Source: Azonexus sp.
GTDB taxonomy: Bacteria > Pseudomonadota > Gammaproteobacteria > Burkholderiales > Rhodocyclaceae
Reading direction: 5' to 3'
Assembly (NCBI GenBank): GCA_031274715.1
Contig: JAISPT010000010.1
Coordinates: 1 to 64,000 of the forward strand
DNA: 64,000 nt
A program made the position numbers and the translations under genes. The notes beneath the pieces were generated by a model. That model searched no databases. It worked only from the letters and a program-made list of their open reading frames with translations, and had not been told where the DNA came from. This document shows positions 27,579 to 36,211 of the stretch, one piece after another; positions within the stretch are counted from its first letter, which is position 1, and every line of letters begins with the position of its first letter.

Positions 27579-28808
27579 ATGAAACATGTCAAGAAATCTG
27601 CCAAACTTGCCAACGTCTGCTATGACATCCGCGGCCCGGTGCTGCAGATGGCCAAGCAGATGGAGGAAGAGGGCCACAAGATCATCAAGCTGAACATCGG
27701 CAACCTAGCCGCGTTCGGCTTCGATGCGCCCGAGGAAATCCAGCAGGACATCATCCGCAACTTGCCGAACGCGGCCGGCTATACGGATTCGAAGGGCATC
27801 TTCGCGGCGCGCAAGGCGATCATGCACTACACCCAGCAGAAGCACATCAAGGGCGTGACGCTGGAAGACATCTATGTTGGCAACGGCGTCTCCGAATTGA
27901 TCGTGATGGCCATGAACGCGCTGCTCGACGCTGGCGACGAGGTGCTGGTGCCGGCCCCGGACTATCCGCTGTGGACGGCAGCGATCAGCCTCTCTGGCGG
28001 CAAGCCGGTGCATTACCTGTGTGACGAAGAGAAGGGCTGGCTGCCGAATCTGAACGACATCCGCAGCAAGATCAACAAAAACACCCGGGCCATCGTCATC
28101 ATCAACCCGAACAACCCGACCGGCGCGCTGTACCCGGACGACCTGCTGCACGAGATCATCGAGATCGCCCGCCAGCACCACCTGATCATCTACGCCGACG
28201 AAGTGTACGACAAGGTGCTGTACGAAGAGGCCAAGCACACCTCGATCGCTGCCCTGTCCGAAGATGTGCTGACCATCACCTTCAACGGCCTATCGAAAAA
28301 CTACCGTTCCTGCGGCTATCGCGCCGGTTGGCTGGTGGTTTCCGGTGAAAAGCGCCATGCCAAGGACTACATCGAGGGCCTCGACATGCTGGCCTCGATG
28401 CGCCTGTGTTCCAACGCGCCGGGCCAGCACGGCATCCAGACGGCCCTGGGCGGTTACCAGAGCATCGACGACCTGGTGGCCGACAGCGGCCGCCTGCGCC
28501 GTCAGCGCGACATCGCGCACGAGTTGATCACGGCCATTCCCGGCGTCTCCTGCGTCAAGCCCAAGGCGGCGCTGTACATGTTCCCCCGGCTCGACCCGAA
28601 GATTTACCCGATCAAGAACGACCAAGCCTTTGTCTCCGAGTTGCTGCAGGAGGAAAAGGTGTTGCTGGTCCAGGGGACCGGCTTCAACTGGGTGCATCCC
28701 GACCACTTCCGCCTGGTTTTCCTGCCGCATGAGGACGACCTGCGCGAAGCCATCGGCCGCCTTGCCCGCTTCCTGGAAAATTACCGCAAGCGGCATGGCA
28801 CCGCTTGA
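27579..28808 (+). CDS. alaA: Alanine transaminase (PLP-dependent, class I)
   Basis: 409 aa. Fold-type I aminotransferase with IINPNNPTGALY, YADEVYDKV and the Schiff-base lysine in FNGLSKNYRSCGYRAGW. The N-terminus (CYDIRGPVLQMAKQMEEEG) is typical of AlaA, which makes alanine from pyruvate and glutamate. In many betaproteobacteria alaA precedes hom and thrC, as here, suggesting a shared amino-acid biosynthesis unit. Confidence 0.93.
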   Translation: MKHVKKSAKLANVCYDIRGPVLQMAKQMEEEGHKIIKLNIGNLAAFGFDAPEEIQQDIIRNLPNAAGYTDSKGIFAARKAIMHYTQQKHIKGVTLEDIYVGNGVSELIVMAMNALLDAGDEVLVPAPDYPLWTAAISLSGGKPVHYLCDEEKGWLPNLNDIRSKINKNTRAIVIINPNNPTGALYPDDLLHEIIEIARQHHLIIYADEVYDKVLYEEAKHTSIAALSEDVLTITFNGLSKNYRSCGYRAGWLVVSGEKRHAKDYIEGLDMLASMRLCSNAPGQHGIQTALGGYQSIDDLVADSGRLRRQRDIAHELITAIPGVSCVKPKAALYMFPRLDPKIYPIKNDQAFVSELLQEEKVLLVQGTGFNWVHPDHFRLVFLPHEDDLREAIGRLARFLENYRKRHGTA

Positions 28809-28940
28809 GGTAATCGAGATCACCAAGGTAAACGGCGCGCTGGCCGGGCCCGAGTGGTTGGCGTGCGCCGAGGCGCATAAATTCTATTTTCGTGAGGGCA
28901 TGCATATTCCCTCGTTTTGCTTCAGGAAGGCGATCAACAC

Positions 28941-30251
28941 ATGAAACCCATCAACGTAGGTCTTATCGGCATCGGTACCGTCGGCGGCGGCACCTGGAAC
29001 GTTCTCAAGCGCAATACGGAAGAAATCACTCGGCGCGCCGGCCGGCCGATCCGCATTACCGCCGTGGCCGACAAGAACCTAGAGTTGGCGAGGCAAATCA
29101 CCGGTGGCGCGGCCCGGATCACCGACGATGCGTTCTCGCTGGTCAACGATCCCGAGATCGACATCATCGTCGAACTGATTGGCGGCTATGGCGTGGCCAA
29201 GGAAATCGTCATGCAGTCGATCGCCAACGGCAAACATGTCGTGACCGCCAACAAGGCGCTGCTTGCCGTGCATGGCACCGAAATCTTCACCGCCGCCCAG
29301 CAGCAAGGCGTCATGGTCGCCTTCGAGGCAGCCGTGGCCGGTGGCATTCCGATCATCAAGGCATTGCGCGAAGGACTGACCGCCAATCGCATCGAATGGG
29401 CCGCCGGCATCATCAATGGCACCACCAACTTCATCCTGTCGGAAATGCGCGACAAGGGCCTGTCCTTTGCCGAGGTGCTCAAGGAAGCGCAACGCCTGGG
29501 CTATGCCGAAGCCGATCCGACTTTCGACATCGAGGGCGTCGATGCGGCGCACAAGGCGACCATCATCTCGGCCATCGCCTTCGGCATCCCGGTGCAGTTT
29601 GACAAGGCCCACGTCGAGGGCATCACCCAACTGGAAGCCGCCGACATCAAGTACGCCGAGCAACTTGGTTACCGCATCAAGCTGCTCGGCATCGCCAAGC
29701 GCCGCGAACAGGGCGTCGAGTTGCGTGTGCATCCGACCCTGATCCCGACCAAGCGCCTGATCGCCAACGTCGAAGGGGCGATGAACGCCGTTCTCGTCAA
29801 GGGCGATGCCGTCGGTGCCACGCTGTATTACGGCAAGGGCGCCGGCGCCGAGCCGACTGCTTCAGCAGTGATCGCCGACCTAGTCGACGTCACCCGCCTG
29901 GCCACCGCCGACCCCGAGCATCGCGTGCCGCACCTGGCTTTCCAGCCGAATGCGATGTCCGACCTGCCGATTCTGCCGATGAGCGAGGTCGAGACCGGTT
30001 ACTACTTGCGCCTGCGTGTCGAGGACAAGCCGGGCGTGCTGGCCGACATCACCCGCATCCTGGCCGACCAGGGCATTTCCATCGATGCGATGCTGCAACG
30101 CGAGCCGGAAGAGGGCGAGGGCGAAACCGACATCATCATCCTGACCCACGTCTGCAAGGAAAGCGCGGCCGATGCCGCGATCGCCAGGATCGAGGGGCTG
30201 GCGGCGCAAAAGGGCAAAGTCAAGCGCATCCGCTTGGAGGAGCTGCAGTAA
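28941..30251 (+). CDS. hom: Homoserine dehydrogenase
   Basis: 436 aa. NAD(P)-binding GLIGIGTVGGGTWNVL, the catalytic region with GIINGTTNFILSEM and EAQRLGYAEADPTFDIEG, and a C-terminal ACT domain (KPGVLADITRILADQGISI) expected to give threonine feedback control. The start at 28941 follows AGGAAGG. It reduces aspartate semialdehyde to homoserine on the way to threonine and methionine. A terminator follows the gene, before the unrelated DUF2249 pair that separates it from thrC. Confidence 0.96.
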   Translation: MKPINVGLIGIGTVGGGTWNVLKRNTEEITRRAGRPIRITAVADKNLELARQITGGAARITDDAFSLVNDPEIDIIVELIGGYGVAKEIVMQSIANGKHVVTANKALLAVHGTEIFTAAQQQGVMVAFEAAVAGGIPIIKALREGLTANRIEWAAGIINGTTNFILSEMRDKGLSFAEVLKEAQRLGYAEADPTFDIEGVDAAHKATIISAIAFGIPVQFDKAHVEGITQLEAADIKYAEQLGYRIKLLGIAKRREQGVELRVHPTLIPTKRLIANVEGAMNAVLVKGDAVGATLYYGKGAGAEPTASAVIADLVDVTRLATADPEHRVPHLAFQPNAMSDLPILPMSEVETGYYLRLRVEDKPGVLADITRILADQGISIDAMLQREPEEGEGETDIIILTHVCKESAADAAIARIEGLAAQKGKVKRIRLEELQ

Positions 30252-30282
30252 GCAGTAAGCAGCGGCGGTAGCGGATTGAAGG

Positions 30283-30305
30283 CGGGGGCTGCGGCCCCCG
30301 TTTTT
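30283..30305 (+). terminator. Rho-independent terminator after hom
   Basis: CGGGGGC-TGCG-GCCCCCG followed by TTTTTG, 31 bases after the hom stop. It implies that the downstream DUF2249 gene has its own promoter in the following ~110 bases. Confidence 0.87.
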
Positions 30306-30417
30306 GTGCCGGCCATTCATTTCGCGGATTGCGACACCGATCAAGGAATCACCGTCGGCCGCCCGGCAGAATCCGCGAACGCCACGATTGTGGCGCAACC
30401 CTGCAAGGAGAAGACCG

Positions 30418-30672
30418 ATGGCCTGCAACCACACGACCCCCGAAGCCCTGTACCCGTTCGATGCCCGCGGCGTTGCCAAGCGTTTCCGCCACGCCGCTAT
30501 TTTTGGCGCGCTCGACGCCCTGCATCCAGGCGAAACCATGCGTTTTTGCAACGACCACGACCCCCTGCCGTTGCTCGCCCAGTTGCAGCAGCGCTACGGC
30601 AACCATCTGGCAATCGAGTACCGCCAGCGCGAGCCGGGCGCCATCGTCATTGATTTTTCCGTCGTCGGCTGA
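30418..30672 (+). CDS. DUF2249 protein
   Basis: 84 aa, start set by AAGGAG upstream of ATG 30418. It contains the DUF2249 pattern: FDARGVAKRFRHAAIFGALDAL, MRFCNDHDPLPLLAQL and a final REPGAIVIDFS. The fold is TusA-like; family members cluster with denitrification and NO-stress genes, but biochemical function is unknown. It is 3 bases ahead of the polytopic membrane gene, so the two act together. The pair interrupts the usual hom-thrC neighbourhood. Confidence 0.83.
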   Translation: MACNHTTPEALYPFDARGVAKRFRHAAIFGALDALHPGETMRFCNDHDPLPLLAQLQQRYGNHLAIEYRQREPGAIVIDFSVVG

Positions 30673-30675
30673 TCG

Positions 30676-31800
30676 TTGCTCGCCACTACCAGCCTGACCC
30701 TGCTTGCCCTGTTCGCCAGTGTCGCGTTGACGCTGGCTGGCAAAGGCGCACCGCTGGCGGTGGCCCATCTGGCTTTTGCTGTCGGCATCGTGCCGCTGAT
30801 TTTCGCGGCGATGCTGCACTTCGTACCAGTGTTGACACGCACCGGCAATCCCGGCCGTGGGCTGCGTTTGCTGCCCACGGCGGCTCAGATCAGCGGCCTG
30901 CTGGTCGTGGCCGCATTGCAGGGGCTGCTGCCATATTGGGTTCTGCATCCGGCGGCCTTGTCCGACCTGTTGCTGGCTCTCGTCCTGTTGTCGTGGATCG
31001 CCGTCCGCGCTCGTGCCGCGCTGGGCCGGCCGCACCCCGGCTGGCGCTGGTACGCGGCGGCGCTGGCCTGTCTGGTTCTGGCGCTGGCGGCGATTCTGAC
31101 CATGGTCGTCTGGCCGCAGCAGTGGCCGGCGTTGCGCCTGTTGCACCTGCACTTGAATACCCTGGGCCTGGTCGGCCTGGCCGCGCTCGGCACCTTGCCG
31201 GTGCTGTTGCCGACCGCCTGCGCCCGGCCCGATCCCGCTGCCGGCGCCTGGCTCGGGCACTACCTGTGGTTGGCCCTCGGCGGCGTATTGTCGATCGCTG
31301 GCGGCAGCACACTGCATTGGACATTGGCTGCCGCTGGGAGTGGTCTGCTACTGGCAGCGCTGTTTAGCCTGCTGTTGCAGTGGAGGCGCAGTTTCGGTTT
31401 GCGCATATTGTTGGCTGATGGCGTTACCTGTTCGTTGCTGGCCGCTACCAGCGGTCTGGTGCTGACGCTGGTCGCCGGTCTGGCCCATGGGCTTGGCCTG
31501 ATGTCGGCGCGGCCGACGTTGTCCGCCTGGGTGTTCGGCTTTCTGCTGCCGCTGGTTAGCGGCGCGCTCAGTCAATTGCTACCGGTCTGGCGCTGGCCGG
31601 GGCCGCAATTGCCATCACGGCTGGAAATGCGTTGCCGGTTGGCCACCGGCGGTGGCTGGCGGGCACTGTTGTTCTTCACCGCCGCTGCGCTGGCCCTGGC
31701 CAGCCGCGACCGCGTTGCCGTGGCGTGCGCCGTGGCGGCCCTGCTGCTGTTTGCCGTAGCACTGTTGCGCGCCATGCGCGTCCAGCGCATGGCGCGGTAA
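30676..31800 (+). CDS. Polytopic membrane protein, NnrS/heme-copper-like (function unknown)
   Basis: About 374 aa with roughly 12 membrane helices and little else. The start is probably TTG at 30676, three bases past the DUF2249 stop, with no clear ribosome site, so it may rely on coupling. Histidines sit in helices (VAHLAFAVGIVP, AAMLHFVPVL, LLHLHLNTLGLVG), a pattern seen in NnrS and in subunit-I-like heme proteins; the LHLHLNTLGLVGLAALGT stretch is the best hint. Heme binding is an inference. Linked DUF2249 supports a link with NO or respiratory metabolism. Confidence 0.65.
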   Translation: MLATTSLTLLALFASVALTLAGKGAPLAVAHLAFAVGIVPLIFAAMLHFVPVLTRTGNPGRGLRLLPTAAQISGLLVVAALQGLLPYWVLHPAALSDLLLALVLLSWIAVRARAALGRPHPGWRWYAAALACLVLALAAILTMVVWPQQWPALRLLHLHLNTLGLVGLAALGTLPVLLPTACARPDPAAGAWLGHYLWLALGGVLSIAGGSTLHWTLAAAGSGLLLAALFSLLLQWRRSFGLRILLADGVTCSLLAATSGLVLTLVAGLAHGLGLMSARPTLSAWVFGFLLPLVSGALSQLLPVWRWPGPQLPSRLEMRCRLATGGGWRALLFFTAAALALASRDRVAVACAVAALLLFAVALLRAMRVQRMAR

Positions 31801-31832
31801 AATCACGTTTTTTCGCTTTTCAGGGCCACGCC

Positions 31833-33260
31833 ATGCGCTATATCTCGACTCGCGGTCACGCCGCATCCCAGGCTTTCTGCGACATCCTTCTCGGCGGCCT
31901 GGCACCCGATGGCGGCCTCTACCTGCCGGAAAGCTATCCGCAGGTCAGTCGTAGCGAGCTCGACGCCTGGCGCCGGTTGTCCTACGCCGACCTGGCCTAC
32001 GAGATCCTGGCCAAGTTCATCGACGACATTCCGGCCGCCGACCTCAAGGCCATCGCCGCCAAGACCTATACTGCCGATGTCTACCGTCACGCCCGCAACG
32101 GCGGCGACGCGAAACAGATCACGCCGCTGACCCGGTTGGAAGATGGCCTATATACACAAGAACTCTCGAACGGCCCGACGCTGGCCTTCAAGGACATGGC
32201 CATGCAGTTGCTCGGCAACCTGTTCGAGTACGTGCTGGACCAGCGCGGCGAGTCGATCAACATCCTTGGCGCCACGTCCGGCGACACTGGCTCGGCGGCC
32301 GAATATGCGATGCGCGGCAAGCACAACGTCAAGGTCTTCATGCTCTCGCCGGACGGCAAGATGAGTGCCTTCCAGCGCGCCCAGATGTATTCGCTGCAGG
32401 ACGCCAACATCTTCAACATTGCCGTCACCGGCATGTTCGACGACGCCCAGGACATCGTGAAAGCGGTTTCCAACGACGCCGCCTTCAAGGCCCAATACAA
32501 AATCGGGGCGGTCAACTCGATCAACTGGGCGCGTGTCGTGGCGCAGATCGTCTATTACTTCCAGGGTTATTTCCTGGCCACGAAATCGAACGACGAACAG
32601 GTCGCCTTTGCCGTGCCCTCGGGCAATTTCGGCAATATCTGCGCCGGCCATATCGCCCGCCGGATGGGCTTGCCGATTGCCCGCCTGGTGCTGGCCACCA
32701 ACGAGAACGACGTGCTCGACGAGTTTTTCCGTACCGGTGTCTACCGTCCGCGTACCTCGGTCGAAACCAGCGTCACCTCCAGCCCGTCGATGGATATTTC
32801 CAAGGCTTCCAATTTCGAGCGTTTCGTTTTCGATCTGGTCGGCCGCGATCCGGCGGTCATTCGCGAGCTATGGGCCAAGGTGGACAAGGGCGAGGCCTTC
32901 GACCTGTCGGCCACCCCGCACTGGGCCAAGATGGTGCAGTTTGGCTTCGTCTCCGGCAAGAGCACCCACCTCGACCGTATCAACACCATCCGCTTTGCCC
33001 ACGGGCGCTATCACGTGATGCTCGACACCCATACCGCCGACGGCCTCAAGGTGGCGCTGGAACATCGCTTGCCGGGCGTACCGATGATTGTGCTGGAGAC
33101 CGCCCAACCGGCCAAGTTCGAAGAAACCATCCGCGAGGCACTGGGCACCGAGCCGGTGCGTCCGGCCGATCTTGCTGGCATCGAAGCTTTGCCGCAGCGC
33201 GTTGTCGTCATGGCGCCGGATGTCGAGGCGGTCAAGCGCTTCATCGTCGAACGGGTCTGA
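31833..33260 (+). CDS. thrC: Threonine synthase
   Basis: 475 aa, long (fungal/proteobacterial) class. N-terminus MRYISTRGHAASQAFCDILL; PLP lysine region GPTLAFKDMAMQLLGN; phosphate loop LGATSGDTGSAAEYAM. Converts O-phosphohomoserine to threonine. The start at 31833 is where homology to the family begins; the frame is open upstream through the end of the membrane protein gene. A terminator follows directly. Confidence 0.96.
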   Translation: MRYISTRGHAASQAFCDILLGGLAPDGGLYLPESYPQVSRSELDAWRRLSYADLAYEILAKFIDDIPAADLKAIAAKTYTADVYRHARNGGDAKQITPLTRLEDGLYTQELSNGPTLAFKDMAMQLLGNLFEYVLDQRGESINILGATSGDTGSAAEYAMRGKHNVKVFMLSPDGKMSAFQRAQMYSLQDANIFNIAVTGMFDDAQDIVKAVSNDAAFKAQYKIGAVNSINWARVVAQIVYYFQGYFLATKSNDEQVAFAVPSGNFGNICAGHIARRMGLPIARLVLATNENDVLDEFFRTGVYRPRTSVETSVTSSPSMDISKASNFERFVFDLVGRDPAVIRELWAKVDKGEAFDLSATPHWAKMVQFGFVSGKSTHLDRINTIRFAHGRYHVMLDTHTADGLKVALEHRLPGVPMIVLETAQPAKFEETIREALGTEPVRPADLAGIEALPQRVVVMAPDVEAVKRFIVERV

Positions 33261-33281
33261 GTGCTGCCGCCCAAAGGAAAC

Positions 33282-33313
33282 GGGCCGCCTCTGGGCGGCC
33301 CTTGGTATTTTTG
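33282..33313 (+). terminator. Terminator after thrC
   Basis: GGGCCGCC-TCTG-GGCGGCCC followed by TTGGTATTTTTG, 22 bases past the thrC stop and just before the convergent small membrane gene ending at 33316. Confidence 0.82.
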
Positions 33314-33315
33314 TG

Positions 33316-33453
33316 CTACAGGTAGATGACAGCCGGGAAGACGGCGACGGCGAGAACCAGCACCAGCCATTCCAGATTGTGCCGGGCCAGGAAACCGGTG
33401 AAATGCAGGACCAGAATGGTAATGGCGATCACATAGAACAGCGCGAACAACAT
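33316..33453 (-). CDS. Small membrane protein, 45 aa (hypothetical)
   Basis: A short open frame on the minus strand, ATG at 33453, preceded by AGGGAG at good spacing. The translation begins MLFALFYVIAITILVLHFTG, then FLARHNLEWL and a second hydrophobic stretch ending AVFPAVIYL. Two short helices joined by a charged RHNLEW turn make a hairpin membrane protein. The frame fits exactly into the gap between the thrC terminator and nadC. I do not know the family. Confidence 0.6.
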   Translation of the reverse strand: MLFALFYVIAITILVLHFTGFLARHNLEWLVLVLAVAVFPAVIYL

Positions 33454-33526
33454 GGGAACTCCCTGATTATCGGCTTGCCTGCGGGATTATGACCCCAAAG
33501 CCGCTGCGCCACCAGCAATAGCAGCG

Positions 33527-34390
33527 TCAGTCGACGAAGCGCATCGACAGATCAAGGGCCTTGACGTCCTTACTCAGCGCCCCGATCGAGATGCGGTCGA
33601 CGCCGATCTCGGCGATGGCGCGGATGGTTTCCAGCGAGACGTTGCCGGAGGCTTCGAGCACAGCCCGGCCAGCATTGCGGCGGACCGCCTCGCGCATCGT
33701 ATCGAGGCTGAAATTATCGAGCAGGATCATCGTCGCGCCGGCCGCCAGCGCGGTATCGAGCTCGTCGAGCGACTCGACCTCGATCTGGATGAAACGGCAG
33801 CGCTCGCCGGCCTGTTCGGCGATGCGGCGAGCTGCCGCCAGCGCTGGCGCGATACCGCCGGCAGCATGAATGTGGTTTTCCTTGATCAGGATGGCATCCC
33901 ACAGTGCCAGCCGGTGATTGCCGCCGCCACCGCAGCGGACCGCGTATTTCTGGGCGATGCGCAGGCCGGGCAGAGTCTTGCGCGTATCGACCACCTGCGC
34001 CCGGGTGCCATCGATGGCATCGGCATAGCGGCGCGCCTTGCTGGCCACCGCCGACAGTAACTGGAGAAAATTGAGAGCGCTGCGCTCGGCCGAGAGCAGG
34101 GCGCGGGCGTTGGCCTCGATGTCGCACAACGTCTGGTTGGCGGCGATCCGCTCGCCGTCGGCGGCCTGCCAGATGATACGGGCCTGCGGGTCGAGGCGGC
34201 GCACGCATTCATCGAACCAGTCGCAACCGCAGAGCACGCCCGGTTCGCGCGAAATGACCGTGGCCCGGCTTCTCCGGTTGGCATCGATCAAGCTGGCGGT
34301 CAGGTCGCCGACACCGAGATCCTCCTCCAGGGCGGCGGTCACGTTGCGGGCGATTTCAGGAGCGAGCGGAACGGCGAAGTCGATAGTCAT
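33527..34390 (-). CDS. nadC: Nicotinate-nucleotide pyrophosphorylase (quinolinate phosphoribosyltransferase)
   Basis: 287 aa. Makes nicotinate mononucleotide from quinolinate and PRPP (NAD synthesis). Conserved motifs: ALNFLQLLSAVASKARRYAD, DTRKTLPGLR, KYAVRCGGGGNHR and IKENHI. The start at 34390 is where family homology begins; an open frame continues upstream into nnr in another frame. Sixty-two bases downstream of nnr, so probably co-transcribed. Confidence 0.96.
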   Translation of the reverse strand: MTIDFAVPLAPEIARNVTAALEEDLGVGDLTASLIDANRRSRATVISREPGVLCGCDWFDECVRRLDPQARIIWQAADGERIAANQTLCDIEANARALLSAERSALNFLQLLSAVASKARRYADAIDGTRAQVVDTRKTLPGLRIAQKYAVRCGGGGNHRLALWDAILIKENHIHAAGGIAPALAAARRIAEQAGERCRFIQIEVESLDELDTALAAGATMILLDNFSLDTMREAVRRNAGRAVLEASGNVSLETIRAIAEIGVDRISIGALSKDVKALDLSMRFVD

Positions 34391-34452
34391 GGTGCGCGCG
34401 GTGGGCAGGTGAGAGGCGAATTGTACCGCCCGAACGACGCGCTGGCGTGCCG

Positions 34453-35940
34453 TTAGCGGCAACGGTGCAGCCAGTCGTTGAACACGCTGCGGGCAGCGTC
34501 GGCGACCTCGCCGGCGGTCAGGCCGACCGGTCCAACGCCGGCGGCGACCAGCCGGTCGGCAGCGGCCCCGTGCAGATGTACCCCGGCCAGCAGTGCTGGC
34601 ACCGCCGGCCAGCACTGGCCGAGCAGGGCGAGCACCAGGCCGCTCAACACGTCGCCCATGCCGGCGCTGGCCATACCGGGATTGCCGTTATCGTTGATCC
34701 ACCATGATCCATCCGCCGTCGCCACCACCGTACCGCAACCTTTGAGAGCGACGTGGCTGCGATAGCGGCGGGCAATCTCGCAGGCGGCGCCGAGGCGGTC
34801 GGCCTGAATCTCGGCAGCGGCGGTTTCCAGCAGACGCCCGGCCTCGGCCGGGTGCGGCGTCAGAATGGCCGGAACCCGGCGGCTGGCCAGGGACTGCTGC
34901 AAATTTTCTTCGCTGGCCACCAAGTTGAGCGCGTCGGCATCGAGCAGCAACGGCTGGTCAAGGGCGATGGCGGTTTCCAGCAGTTCTGAGGCCTCCAGCG
35001 AGATACCCAGGCCCGGACCGCAGGCCAGCGCAGCCAGCGCCGATTGCAGCAGCGCCTGCGGCCGGCGCAGCATCAGTTCCGGCTGTAGCGGGTCGAAACT
35101 CGGCGCCTGCGGATCGATCAGGCCGGCATAGACCCGGCCGGCGCCAAGTTTGAGCGCGGCACGGGCAGCCAGGAAAGTGGCGCCAACCATGGACGGGGCG
35201 CCGCCGACCACGCCGACGCTGCCGAAACTCCCCTTGTGGGTGTTTTTCAGACGTGGCGCGAGATGCTCGGCAAAGGTGGTGAGAGCGATGCGGCGGCCAT
35301 CGGGCGGCAGTTCGGCCGGTGGGTCGAGATCGAGCCGGGTGAGGCGGAGTTGCCCGCAGTAATCGGGACCGTCGGCGGTTAACAGGCCCGGCTTGCCGGC
35401 AATGAAAGTCAGCGTGTGCGTGGCGCGAACCGCGATGCCCGGCACCGTGCCGCGCTCGGCATCGAGGCCGGAAGGGCAATCGAGCGCTAGCACCGGGCAG
35501 CGGTCGCGCCCGGCAATGTCGTTGATCGCGCCGATCAGCGCGGCATGGCGACCAGCCGGCGGGCGGGCGAGACCAATGCCGAACAGGCCGTCGATGACCA
35601 ATGACCAACGGCTCTCGGCCGGGATCGCATTAATGGCATTGCCGCCGGCGGCAACGAAATCCCGCCAAGCGCCGGCCGCATCGGGTGGCAGGCGCTTGGC
35701 ATCGCCGGCAAAGACCACGGTCACAGCGAAAAAGCGTTCGCGCAACAGACGGGCAACCACCAGGGCATCGCCGCCATTGTTGCCGGGGCCGGCCACGACG
35801 AGCACCGGCAGGCCGCCGGGTGTCACCAGTTCGCCGGCCCAGTCCGCCGCCGCCAAACCGGCGCGCTGCATCAGCCTATCGCCGGCATGGTGGCTTTCCA
35901 GTGCCCGCAAGGCCGGGCTGAGGTAGAGATCGTCGTCCAT
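34453..35940 (-). CDS. nnr: Bifunctional NAD(P)H-hydrate epimerase / ADP-dependent hydratase
   Basis: 495 aa. The N-terminal YjeF_N epimerase domain has VVAGPGNNGGDALVVARLL and LDCPSGLDAERG; the C-terminal ribokinase-like dehydratase has THKGSFGSVGVVGG, LTPHPAEAGRLL and GNPGMASAGMGDVLSG. It repairs damaged NAD(P)H hydrates. Pairing with nadC, also NAD metabolism, makes functional sense. Confidence 0.95.
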   Translation of the reverse strand: MDDDLYLSPALRALESHHAGDRLMQRAGLAAADWAGELVTPGGLPVLVVAGPGNNGGDALVVARLLRERFFAVTVVFAGDAKRLPPDAAGAWRDFVAAGGNAINAIPAESRWSLVIDGLFGIGLARPPAGRHAALIGAINDIAGRDRCPVLALDCPSGLDAERGTVPGIAVRATHTLTFIAGKPGLLTADGPDYCGQLRLTRLDLDPPAELPPDGRRIALTTFAEHLAPRLKNTHKGSFGSVGVVGGAPSMVGATFLAARAALKLGAGRVYAGLIDPQAPSFDPLQPELMLRRPQALLQSALAALACGPGLGISLEASELLETAIALDQPLLLDADALNLVASEENLQQSLASRRVPAILTPHPAEAGRLLETAAAEIQADRLGAACEIARRYRSHVALKGCGTVVATADGSWWINDNGNPGMASAGMGDVLSGLVLALLGQCWPAVPALLAGVHLHGAAADRLVAAGVGPVGLTAGEVADAARSVFNDWLHRCR

Positions 35941-36004
35941 CAGATGATTCTAGCCCCAATAGATAGCGGCGGGTGAGGGTGGCTCGCAACCGCTACGGGT
36001 CAGC

Positions 36005-36211
36005 CTAATCGGTTTCCGGCCTTTTCTTGCCAGGGTCTGGGGAGTCGCCCACGGGCGGCATTTCGATCACGTCGTCGAACTTCATCTCCTCGACGAGGTA
36101 GGTGCGCCGCTCCGGGGCCACCCAGCGTCGCTCATCGGATACGCCGACGTCATGTCCGCGCCGGTCGTGGCCGCTGCGCCGATCATGTCCATCCCATGTT
36201 CCGTTGCTCAT
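36005..36211 (-). CDS. Small charged hypothetical protein with GHDRR repeat
   Basis: 68 aa, soluble, very polar. The start at 36211 has AAGGACG upstream. Near the N-terminus GHDRRSGHDRRGHD is a short tandem repeat of an Arg/His motif, followed by RRWVAPERRTYLVEEMKFDD and an acidic/Pro tail. Its ATG overlaps the stop of the upstream PEP-CTERM gene (ATGA), so the two are translationally coupled. Function unknown. Confidence 0.6.
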   Translation of the reverse strand: MSNGTWDGHDRRSGHDRRGHDVGVSDERRWVAPERRTYLVEEMKFDDVIEMPPVGDSPDPGKKRPETD

